Under the pieces are notes generated by a model. The model was not told the origin of the DNA, did not search any database, and saw only the letters and a list, made by a program, of their open reading frames with translations. Shown here piece by piece: positions 1-7,532 of a stretch of DNA of 49,438 nt. Source of the stretch: Clostridium sp. GTDB taxonomy: Bacteria > Bacillota > Clostridia > Clostridiales > Clostridiaceae. Within the stretch, counting starts at the first letter, position 1. Each line of letters opens with the position of its first letter. The stretch covers positions 1 through 49,438 of the forward strand of contig JAFSER010000002.1 of the NCBI GenBank assembly GCA_017435645.1, written 5' to 3'. The translations under genes were made by a program, and so were the position numbers.

Positions 1-95
1 ATAATTTATAGTATAAATATTTTTATTAAGATAATAGGAATTTAAAAGATTATATTAGAATATAAAAATACTGTTGTTTAGTGAGGTGAGATAAT

Positions 96-3000
96 ATGAA
101 CTTAAATAATATGATGAATTCAATTTTAAAGATAGGATCTAGTATTTCAGTGAAGAAAGGTAAGGAGCTTTTTAGAAATAGTTTAACAACAAAGATAAGT
201 GCTAAGAAAATTAATGATATATATCATATTTATGGTAGGGTTATAGATAATGTAAATGAATGTAGAACTCATATTAAGTTTAGTTTAGATGATAAGGTTA
301 TTAAAGTTAGGTGTACTTGCGATAAATATGAAACTAATAGTAAAGAAATAAGAGACTATGTTTGTCCTCACATAATTGCAACTATGTACAACTTTTATTA
401 TAAAGTAAATAAAAAAATAGAAAAAAATAAAGCAAGTAAAGAAGTTAGTATTGAGAATAAATTAGCTAACAATATAAATTTAGATATTAAGGATAATAAT
501 AACTTATATAAAAGTATTAATAATAAAAATAATATTACTTTACATAATACATATGATAATTCATTAGAGCAGAAAAAATTAGTAAATATAAGCAATAACA
601 AAGTAGAAGGATTTAAGAATAGTAATATACATGAATATGATAAGTATATAAATTTAAATATTAATAATTATAGTAATTTAATGATAAAAAAAGATAAGAA
701 AATAAGTAATACTAATTTATATATTGATAGAACAAATAAAGCAGAGATAAAAAATAATATTTCTACTATTAAAAAGGAAAATATATCAGCAGTAAAGCTA
801 GAAATTAAGATAAAACAAGTAAAAATTACTGGTAACAATGAATATTATATTGAATTAAGAATAGGAAAAGAAAATACTATAGCTGTTGAATCAATAGGAA
901 AACTTTTGTTTATTGATGATAATAAATTTAAATATAGAGACTTTAAAATTATAGAATTTTTAAGAGAGAAGGCTAAAGATGACAAATCTAGAATAGTTAA
1001 TAGTAGATATTTTAAAATTTATGAAAATGAATTAAGAGATTTTTTAAGTTTAATAGATAATAAAAAAACTATTACAATTACTTATGATTACATGAATTAC
1101 TTATCAATAATTAATAAAGAAAACATTCCTTTAATATTTACTATAAAAAAGAGAGATAACTTTATAATAGTAAAAGCACAAAAGAAAAGTATTATACCGT
1201 TAAGCAATAATAAGGATGTTTGGATATATGATAAAAAAATATATATTCCATCTAAAAAGCAAGTAAAATACTATAAGGATATTTACAAAGAATTATTGAT
1301 TAAGGATTCACTAACTTATAAATATACAGAAGAAAATTTAAAAAGGCTATTAATAATATTAGGAGAAATAGCTGGAGATATTATTATAGATGAAAGTATA
1401 AAAGAAGATGTTAATAGTATTAATAAGCCTAAGTTTTATTTTTATAAGAAAGAAAATTTTATTTATTGTGACTTAAAAATAGATTATGCTAATAAATTAA
1501 AGGGAATAAAAGATAGTAGAAGCTTGGAAAAGTTAGAAATGCTTCTTGAAAGATATAAGTTTATAAAAAAAGATGAGAATTTTATTTTTATAGGCAATGA
1601 AGAAGAAGAGTATATTTTCTTAAAGGAAGGATTAGTGTTTTTAAGAAGTCAGGGGAAGGTGCTATTAGATAAAACTTTTAAAATTAATAGAATAATCAAT
1701 TCTAAAGATATTACAAGTTATTTAAAAGAAAAAAATGACGGTATTTATTTTAGTTATGAAATAGAAGAGCTAGATTATGAAGAGTTAGGCTATGCTTATG
1801 ATGAATATAAAAAAGGGAGAAATTTTTATAAAACTAGAAATAATAATTTTTTAGACTTAAGAGATAATGGAGTAAGAGAATTTTTATTAACAATTGAAGA
1901 GTTAAACTTCCTATATAATGTGCATAAAAAAGAAGTATATGTGGATAAATTTAATTTATTACATTTAGAAAATAAAATAACAAATAATAAGATTCCTTAT
2001 ATAAATGGTAGTGAAGTAATAAATAGTATATTTGATAAGCTAAAGGGGAAAAGGGATAGAGAGTATAGAATTCCAGAAACTTTAAATGCAAGTTTAAGAG
2101 ATTATCAAAAAAAGGGATATTCTTGGCTTAGAACTATAGAAGAATTAGGTTTAGGTGCTATTCTTGCAGATGATATGGGACTTGGGAAAACTATTCAAAC
2201 TATAACATTATTATTATCAAAGCCTGAGAAAAAAAGCTTAATTATTACACCTACGGTAGTATTGTATAATTGGAAAAGTGAATTTGAAAAATTTGCTCCA
2301 AGTTTAAAGGTTGGAATTATTCATGGTAGCTTGAAGGAGAGAAGAAATATTATAAATAATTATAATGATTATGATGTTTTATTAACCACCTATGGTACCT
2401 TTAAAAGAGATTTGGAGTTATATGAAGGAATAGTATTTGATTTTTGTATAATAGATGAGGCTCAAAATATTAAAAATAAATCAGCTAATGTTACTAAGGC
2501 AGTTAAGGAGATTAAGGCTAATTGTAAAATAGCTTTAACAGGAACTCCTATAGAAAATAATCTTTTAGAATTATGGTCTATTTTTGATTTTATAATGCCA
2601 CAGTATTTATTTTCAGAAGAAAAATTTAAAGAAAAATTCATTAAAGGTACTGAAAAGGAGCTGTTGGAATTAAAAAATATGATTTCTCCTTTTATATTAA
2701 GAAGATTAAAAGAAGAGGTATTAGAAGAACTACCAGAAAAAATAGAAAAAGAATATATAGTTCCTATGTCAGCAAAGCAAAAGCAACTATATACTAGATA
2801 TCTAAAAGAGGTTAAAAAGAAATTAAAGGAAGATAAACATAATAAGGTAGTTATATTTTCTTATTTAACTAAGCTTAGGCAGCTATGTTTAGATCCATCA
2901 ATATTAATAGATGATTTTAAGGAAGGAAGCTCTAAAATTAAAGCTGTATTTGAAATAGTTAAAGAATCCTTGGAAGCAAATAAGAAGATAATTATATTTT

Positions 3001-3446
3001 CTCAGTTTACATCAGTGTTAAAAAAGATAGGTGGCAAACTAGAAGAGGATGAAGTTAAGTATTTATATTTAGATGGTAGTACAAAAGCAAAAGATAGAAT
3101 TACTTTAGTTAATGAATTTAATAATGAAGATAAAAATATATTTTTGATTTCATTAAAGGCTGGAGGTGTAGGGCTTAATTTAACAGCTGCAAATATTGTA
3201 ATTCACTTTGATCCTTGGTGGAATCCAGCAGTTGAAGATCAAGCAACAGATAGAGCTTATAGAATTGGTCAAAAAAATATAGTTGAAGTTATTAAATTAA
3301 TAGCAAAGGACACTATAGAAGAAAAAATTGTTGCATTACAAGAAAATAAAAAAGAATTAATAAATAAAATAATAGATGAAAATTTATTAACAGGTGATAA
3401 ATTAAATTTAATTGAAGAGGAGGAGCTACTAAATCTTTTTATTTAG
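96..3446 (+). CDS. SWIM zinc-finger SNF2-family DNA-dependent ATPase/helicase
   Basis: A 1116-residue bacterial SNF2 (Swi2/Snf2, Rad54-like) translocase, presumably acting on DNA or nucleoprotein in the cytoplasm. The N-terminus carries a SWIM-type zinc motif (CTC near residues 73-75, then CPH near 90-92). An Asn/Lys-rich linker of about 130 residues follows, then the SNF2-associated region, then the helicase core. Visible motifs are Walker A ADDMGLGKT (about 690), Walker B IDEAQ (about 786), the TGTPIEN motif III, and a C-terminal RecA lobe with IIIFSQFTSV, LDGST, AGGVGLNL and DRAYRIGQ (about 965-1070). The start has a GTGAGGTGAG ribosome site upstream. A DUF488 gene follows after 9 bases. 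The family is sure; the cellular role is not known. Confidence 0.93.
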   Translation: MNLNNMMNSILKIGSSISVKKGKELFRNSLTTKISAKKINDIYHIYGRVIDNVNECRTHIKFSLDDKVIKVRCTCDKYETNSKEIRDYVCPHIIATMYNFYYKVNKKIEKNKASKEVSIENKLANNINLDIKDNNNLYKSINNKNNITLHNTYDNSLEQKKLVNISNNKVEGFKNSNIHEYDKYINLNINNYSNLMIKKDKKISNTNLYIDRTNKAEIKNNISTIKKENISAVKLEIKIKQVKITGNNEYYIELRIGKENTIAVESIGKLLFIDDNKFKYRDFKIIEFLREKAKDDKSRIVNSRYFKIYENELRDFLSLIDNKKTITITYDYMNYLSIINKENIPLIFTIKKRDNFIIVKAQKKSIIPLSNNKDVWIYDKKIYIPSKKQVKYYKDIYKELLIKDSLTYKYTEENLKRLLIILGEIAGDIIIDESIKEDVNSINKPKFYFYKKENFIYCDLKIDYANKLKGIKDSRSLEKLEMLLERYKFIKKDENFIFIGNEEEEYIFLKEGLVFLRSQGKVLLDKTFKINRIINSKDITSYLKEKNDGIYFSYEIEELDYEELGYAYDEYKKGRNFYKTRNNNFLDLRDNGVREFLLTIEELNFLYNVHKKEVYVDKFNLLHLENKITNNKIPYINGSEVINSIFDKLKGKRDREYRIPETLNASLRDYQKKGYSWLRTIEELGLGAILADDMGLGKTIQTITLLLSKPEKKSLIITPTVVLYNWKSEFEKFAPSLKVGIIHGSLKERRNIINNYNDYDVLLTTYGTFKRDLELYEGIVFDFCIIDEAQNIKNKSANVTKAVKEIKANCKIALTGTPIENNLLELWSIFDFIMPQYLFSEEKFKEKFIKGTEKELLELKNMISPFILRRLKEEVLEELPEKIEKEYIVPMSAKQKQLYTRYLKEVKKKLKEDKHNKVVIFSYLTKLRQLCLDPSILIDDFKEGSSKIKAVFEIVKESLEANKKIIIFSQFTSVLKKIGGKLEEDEVKYLYLDGSTKAKDRITLVNEFNNEDKNIFLISLKAGGVGLNLTAANIVIHFDPWWNPAVEDQATDRAYRIGQKNIVEVIKLIAKDTIEEKIVALQENKKELINKIIDENLLTGDKLNLIEEEELLNLFI

Positions 3447-3455
3447 TAAATAATT

Positions 3456-4088
3456 ATGAATATATATACAATTGGTCATTCAAATTACACAATGGAAAAG
3501 TTATTATATATGCTAAGATATTTTAACATTAATACTGTTGTAGATATTAGAGGAACGCCTTATTCGAAATATAATATTCAATTTAATAAAGAAACAATTA
3601 AATATAATTTAACTAAAGAAGGATTTATTTATATTTATATGGCAAAGGAGTTTGCAGCTAAAAGAATTAATAAAGTTTCATATAATAATGAAGGATATTC
3701 TGATTTTGAAAAAGTGGTAGAAGAAAAGGACTTTAAAGTAGGGATTGATAGGCTTAAAAATGGATGTAAAAAAGGATATAGAATAGCACTTTTAGGGGCT
3801 ATGCAGGATCCTATAAGATGTCATAGAAGTATTTTAGTTGGTAGAGCTTTAAGTAAAGAGGGCTTTAATGTTATTCACATATTAGATGATTTAAGTATAA
3901 AAAATCAAGATTATATAGATGAAAGATTGCTTGATAAATATTTTCCTAATAGATATGAAGTAGCTATGAGTTTTTTCTTAGAAAATGAAATGAGTAGAGA
4001 AGAAATGATAGATGAAGCTTACAGAAAAGCTAATAAAGAGATTGGATATAGAGTAGAGAATTTATCGGTAGATAAAAAGAAAATTTAG
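3456..4088 (+). CDS. DUF488 family protein
   Basis: A 210-residue protein of the DUF488 family. Typical signatures are TIGHSN at the start, DIRGTPYSKYN around residues 30-42, and DPIRCHRS near 117-124, which carries the conserved Cys-His pair. The family's biochemical role is unknown. The gene begins 9 bases after the SNF2 ATPase stop with no strong ribosome site of its own, so translation is probably coupled to the upstream gene. The start ATG sits directly before the conserved TIGHSN strand, which fixes it. A C-terminal tail of about 40 mostly charged residues follows the conserved core. Confidence 0.85.
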   Translation: MNIYTIGHSNYTMEKLLYMLRYFNINTVVDIRGTPYSKYNIQFNKETIKYNLTKEGFIYIYMAKEFAAKRINKVSYNNEGYSDFEKVVEEKDFKVGIDRLKNGCKKGYRIALLGAMQDPIRCHRSILVGRALSKEGFNVIHILDDLSIKNQDYIDERLLDKYFPNRYEVAMSFFLENEMSREEMIDEAYRKANKEIGYRVENLSVDKKKI

Positions 4089-4241
4089 TATTATAACTAG
4101 TATTGATTATTTTTTATTAAGATTTTATTTGCAAATTTAATATTAATATAAAAAGTAATCATAAGAAATTTACATAAAACTATTAATATAATTCTTTATT
4201 TTAATAAATAAGAGATTTTTAATTAAAGAAAATATAATAGT

Positions 4242-4278
4242 AAATATATAGGACGCTAAAATTGCGTCCTATATATTT
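4242..4278. terminator. perfect inverted repeat, likely bidirectional terminator
   Basis: Two perfect 15-base arms (4242-4256 and 4264-4278) around a 7-base loop, with GGACGC/GCGTCC at the apex and A/T runs on both sides. It overlaps the stop codon of the minus-strand gene and lies about 150 bases past the plus-strand DUF488 gene, so it can end both convergent transcripts. Confidence 0.75.
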
Positions 4279-5260
4279 AAACTATTTTCCAAGATTCTTC
4301 TACTTTTTCTTGAATTATTGAATATTCAATTTGCCTAGTAGTCTCTTTGGAAAGCTTAAGTTTTTTTAGCTTATTATTGAATTCTTCACTAAATGACTTT
4401 AAAGTTTTTCCAATATTTTTTGTGGAATTATTAAAAACTTCCAAAGGTGTTAAGAATTTTTCGCTATTTCTAATAGGATTTAAATGTATAGAAGAGGAAT
4501 CAGCAACATTGGAAGCAATAGTGCTAACATCTTCTATAAGATTATTATTAAAGCTTTCAGGGAATTTAACTTCAATTATTATTTTATAAGTTACAGTTCT
4601 TTTTTGCTTACATGGAATTTTTAATGTCAAATCATTTCCTTCAATTTCACCTAAGTAATTTACAACAGTATCATTTCTTTCTTCAGGAATATCAACAGAA
4701 GTCAAAACTTTGCTATAAATATACTTAGTTTCATTATTTTTAAATTCTTTTCTAGTTAAAATTAAAGTTTCTTTCTTTGAATCAGATGTTTCTTCTGAAT
4801 TACTTCTATAGCATACAAAAGAATCTACTTTTTTTATATCTAATCCAAAATAAACCCAAGTACCTCTAAACCAACGTAATCCAGAAATACTCCTGTTATC
4901 AACATTTAATAAAAAAGCCCAATAGGATTTATTTCCTTTTTCCCATATATAAGTAAACTTATATAGGCAAAAGCTTATAGTTCCAGGGTTTACGGCTTTA
5001 GAATTATTTCCTTTATCCTTATGTTCCTTATATTTTTTATTTTTCTTATCAGGTTCATGATTAAGTTTTTTAACTCCAGAGCTATTTTTTTCAGGTGTAA
5101 AGTTAGGAGGAGAACCAACATTTAAATAACTACCTTGACTTGGCCCACCAGGAAAGCCAGGTATTGGATTAGGGTTAAAGGATTGAAAGCTAGAAAATGA
5201 ATTAACCCTTAAGTTAGAATCATCTTCATAAAGATTAGAATCATTATCGTTAAAATTCAT
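4277..5260 (-). CDS. Pro/Gly-rich clostridial protein of unknown function, possibly spore surface
   Basis: A 327-residue protein with no signal peptide or membrane segment. The first 25 residues are Asp/Asn/Ser-rich. A low-complexity Pro/Gly stretch containing IPGFPGGPSQG and PPNFTP follows (about 30-60), then a Lys-rich spacer (about 65-85). The compact core (about 90-260) is aromatic-rich, with ISFCLYKFTYIW and RWFRGTWVYFGLD, and the C-terminus is a charged coil. I do not recognise a named family. The layout recalls clostridial proteins with a PGFPGG-type leader and a Trp/Tyr-rich core; a spore coat or exosporium role is an inference from composition only. The start has an AGGAG ribosome site. 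It is transcribed divergently from the surface-protein block and is monocistronic. Confidence 0.7.
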   Translation of the reverse strand: MNFNDNDSNLYEDDSNLRVNSFSSFQSFNPNPIPGFPGGPSQGSYLNVGSPPNFTPEKNSSGVKKLNHEPDKKNKKYKEHKDKGNNSKAVNPGTISFCLYKFTYIWEKGNKSYWAFLLNVDNRSISGLRWFRGTWVYFGLDIKKVDSFVCYRSNSEETSDSKKETLILTRKEFKNNETKYIYSKVLTSVDIPEERNDTVVNYLGEIEGNDLTLKIPCKQKRTVTYKIIIEVKFPESFNNNLIEDVSTIASNVADSSSIHLNPIRNSEKFLTPLEVFNNSTKNIGKTLKSFSEEFNNKLKKLKLSKETTRQIEYSIIQEKVEESWKIV

Positions 5261-5530
5261 AGGTAAACTCCTAAATAGTATTTTATAGTTTATTATAGGG
5301 AAAAATTTTAAGAATGTTACATATATTAGGTGTTAATTAAGAAGTATTAATTTTAAAGTTAGGGGATATTTCTTTTGAGGTAAATATTAGATCTACTAAG
5401 TTAAGAGATTGTAAAATTATAAGTAGTATTTTTAATGATTTGCTTTTATATCATGTTAAGAATAGATGAGATACTTATAATGTAGAAAGAAAAGTAATTT
5501 ATAAAAGTTATTTAATAGAATAATACATAA

Positions 5531-5568
5531 AAAAAGTAGAAGGAATATTTTTCTCTCTACTTTTTATA
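5531..5568. terminator. hairpin 3' of the 45-residue minus-strand gene
   Basis: AAAAAGTAGA (5531-5540) pairs with TCTACTTTTT (5556-5565). A-runs and T-runs flank both sides, so it can work on either strand. It lies about 30 bases past the stop of the small minus-strand gene at 5597-5734. Confidence 0.6.
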
Positions 5569-5596
5569 CCTTATAAAGTGAATTGTATTTAACAAA

Positions 5597-5734
5597 CTAT
5601 TGTTTGTTTTTATCTTCTTCGTTACTTTTATAAATATTTTCATATTCATTTTGTTCATCATTCATATTTTTTACGATTTCTTCTGATTTCTCTTTTCTAC
5701 ATTTTTTATTAAGAGCACATGCGATTCCGTCCAT
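5597..5734 (-). CDS. small hypothetical protein (45 residues)
   Basis: A short reading frame of 46 codons including the TAG stop. It begins MDGIACALNKKCRKEKSEE and ends in a Glu/Asn/Lys-rich hydrophilic tail. The ATG has a good AGGAG ribosome site (AGAAGGAGTGTTGT) and a hairpin terminator follows, which together support a real gene. The two early cysteines (Cys6 and Cys12) are the only notable residues. There is no signal peptide or membrane segment and I do not recognise the family. Its promoter must lie in the AT-rich stretch it shares divergently with the 6122 gene. Confidence 0.55.
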   Translation of the reverse strand: MDGIACALNKKCRKEKSEEIVKNMNDEQNEYENIYKSNEEDKNKQ

Positions 5735-6121
5735 ATACAACACTCCTTCTATATATTTTATTTAAGATTATTATACTATAATATGTTTAATAAATCAACA
5801 ATAATAATTATTAATTAATAACTATTATTAGTTATTTGGTTGTTATATTATTATATACTTTAATAAAGATATAATATTTATACTATTATAAGTTATTATT
5901 TGAATAATTTACAAAATATTTTTAATAATAATCATATATCATTATGTAAATTAATTGAAATTTTATTAATATTAACGAAAAATAATTTAATTAAATTTAA
6001 ATTAGCAAAATAAAACAGGAGTAAAAATGTTGAAATAAGTCGAAATATAGTATAAAATCATCTTCGGAAATAAATTTTATAAGTCGTTTAAGTTAAACAA
6101 CAAATAAATGGAGGAAAACAT
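5735..6121. promoter_or_regulatory. 387-base divergent intergenic region
   Basis: Very AT-rich spacer between the 45-residue minus-strand gene and the 6122 surface-protein gene. The only elements I can support are the promoter at 6030-6058, a repeated ATAAGTCG (once just inside that promoter and again near 6080), and a GGAGG ribosome site just before the ATG at 6122. The long untranslated leader (about 55 bases) has no recognisable riboswitch. Confidence 0.5.
6030..6058 (+). promoter_or_regulatory. sigma-A-type promoter for the 6122 gene
   Basis: TTGAAA (6030-6035), a 17-base spacer, then TAAAAT (6053-6058), a near-consensus vegetative promoter. It is the only good match upstream of the small secreted protein and fits that gene's codon pattern of high expression. 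Confidence 0.6.
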
Positions 6122-6697
6122 ATGAAGAAAAAAGTATTATCATTATTAATGGCAGCAGCAGTAGTTGCTACAGTATCAGCTCCAGCTAGCGCTCAAACTT
6201 ATGAAGCAAATAGTACAGAAACTATTGATGCTAACGTAACAGTAACAGGTACAGTAAGTGATATTCAAGGTACTGCACCAGCAGGAAAAATCCAAGTTGA
6301 AGTTCCAACAACTTTATCATTTACTGTTGACCAAGATGGAAACTTTAAAGCACCTACATACACAATAACTAACAAAAGTGCAGAAGCTGTACAAGTTTTA
6401 GTAGGAAGCTTCCAAGAAACAAACATTGGAGGAGGAATTACATTAGTAGGACATGCTGATGATTTAAGCACTGCAGATAGATCTAGTGTTAAATTAGCTT
6501 TAAAAGGAAATGCTGGATATGTTGATTTAGCAGCTGTAGATACTACTACAAAAATCAGTGTAATAGAATCAAATGATACTGACAATATTCAATTATTAGG
6601 AGTATCTGGTTTACAATCACAAAACGGAACAACTGTAGATGATAACGGAGCATCAGAAGACTTCAACCTAGTATTCAAAATAAAGAAGAATAACTAA
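6122..6697 (+). CDS. small secreted surface protein, candidate major subunit
   Basis: A 191-residue protein with a classical Sec signal peptide (KKK, a hydrophobic core, and cleavage likely after ASA at residue 24). The mature part of about 167 residues looks all-beta: IQVEVPTTLSFTVD, YTITNKSAEAVQVLVGSF, and a final strand FNLVFKIKK. There is no cysteine or tryptophan, sortase motif or lipobox. The whole mature region is closely copied at the C-terminus of the 688-residue protein at 7533 (shared ETxDANVTxTG and GKIQVEVPT). Codons are richer in AAC, TTC and ATC than in the neighbours, like the glycolytic genes, which suggests an abundant product. A GGAGG ribosome site and its own promoter and terminators make it monocistronic. 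Function unknown; I infer a structural subunit of a surface layer or fibre. Confidence 0.8.
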   Translation: MKKKVLSLLMAAAVVATVSAPASAQTYEANSTETIDANVTVTGTVSDIQGTAPAGKIQVEVPTTLSFTVDQDGNFKAPTYTITNKSAEAVQVLVGSFQETNIGGGITLVGHADDLSTADRSSVKLALKGNAGYVDLAAVDTTTKISVIESNDTDNIQLLGVSGLQSQNGTTVDDNGASEDFNLVFKIKKNN

Positions 6698-6718
6698 TTA
6701 AATGCAATAAAATATAAG

Positions 6719-6748
6719 ATTAAGGAGATGTTGCAACATCTCCTTAAT
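6719..6748. terminator. 30-base perfect palindrome after the 6122 gene
   Basis: ATTAAGGAGATGTTG (6719-6733) is followed immediately by its reverse complement (6734-6748). The RNA hairpin would have a GGAGATGT/ACATCTCC core closed by a TGCA loop. The 3' tail is A-rich rather than T-rich, so its termination efficiency is uncertain. The terminator of the giant gene at 21043 has the same layout. Confidence 0.6.
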
Positions 6749-6820
6749 TAAAAATGTGGAATGTGAAAAGTAGAATTATTTATGTAATTCAAAATTAGTT
6801 ATAGAAAATATGTATTTTTA

Positions 6821-6859
6821 GAAACTCCTAGTGGAGTTTCTTATTTAATTTTATATTTT
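6821..6859 (+). terminator. intrinsic terminator
   Basis: GAAACTCC (6821-6828) pairs with GGAGTTTC (6833-6840) around a TAGT loop, followed by a T-rich tail. It separates the small secreted protein from the next surface gene. Confidence 0.75.
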
Positions 6860-6942
6860 CAATGCTCATTTTACATTGTGCGACAGCACTAAATATATAG
6901 AGTTGTTTGTAGTATTAAATATTTATTAAGGAGATTTAAGTT

Positions 6943-7464
6943 ATGGAAAATAAAAAACCTGTAATATCTAAAAATAAAAAACTTGTAATATCTATATGTT
7001 CTTTATTATTAATATTCTTAACTGTTGGAACAATAATATATGTTAAGAATAAATCAGATAATAATACAGGAAAAGGCTTATCAGGATATATTCTTTCTAC
7101 TGGGATAGAGCCAGATTTAACAGAAGAAGAAATTGCAGCCTTATTACAAAAGCAAGTAGATGAATCTAAGGTTGTTTTTAGTATATATACTGAGCCGGTA
7201 TTTGAAGGGAAAACAGGAACTATAATGTTTGCTAATCCACAAAATAGTGCTCATAATATAGATTTATCTGTTAAAGTAGATGGAAAAACAATTATTAAAA
7301 CAGATAAGATAGCTCCTAATCAATATATTGAACAAATTGAACTTATGGGAAAAGCCTTAAAGAAAGGTACACATAAGGGGGAAGCTTTAATTACAGCTTA
7401 TAAGAAAGATACTGGAGAAATGGTTGGACAAGTAGCTGTGGAATTAGATATAACATCTAAATAG
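6943..7464 (+). CDS. membrane-tethered accessory protein of the surface block (paralog of 9671)
   Basis: A 173-residue protein with a single N-terminal membrane segment (about residues 13-34, after a Lys-rich start, so type II with the C-terminus outside). The external beta-rich domain contains GIEPDLTEEEIAALLQKQ, VDESKVVFSIYTEPVF, a NPQNSAHNIDLSVKVDG strand pair, a PNQYIE turn, and a final GQVAVELDI strand. The 168-residue protein at 9671 has the same plan with matching motifs (GIIPGYTEDEI, DESTFSFEI, PPYHYIE, LKAGEYDA). I recognise no named family. Its place next to secreted subunit-like proteins suggests an assembly or anchoring factor; that is inference. An AAGGAGA ribosome site fixes the start. 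Confidence 0.75.
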   Translation: MENKKPVISKNKKLVISICSLLLIFLTVGTIIYVKNKSDNNTGKGLSGYILSTGIEPDLTEEEIAALLQKQVDESKVVFSIYTEPVFEGKTGTIMFANPQNSAHNIDLSVKVDGKTIIKTDKIAPNQYIEQIELMGKALKKGTHKGEALITAYKKDTGEMVGQVAVELDITSK

Positions 7465-7532
7465 AAATATTGCAAAAAAATTTATTTTTATAATTCTTCT
7501 TAATTATTCTAATACAAAGACAAGGAGGGGAA

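Noticed and set aside
5345-5523. Open stretch on the plus strand reading GDISFEVNIRSTKLRDC with one in-frame TGA
   Set aside because: No start codon or ribosome site and an internal stop. It might be a gene remnant, but in such AT-rich DNA a run of this length is not strong evidence.
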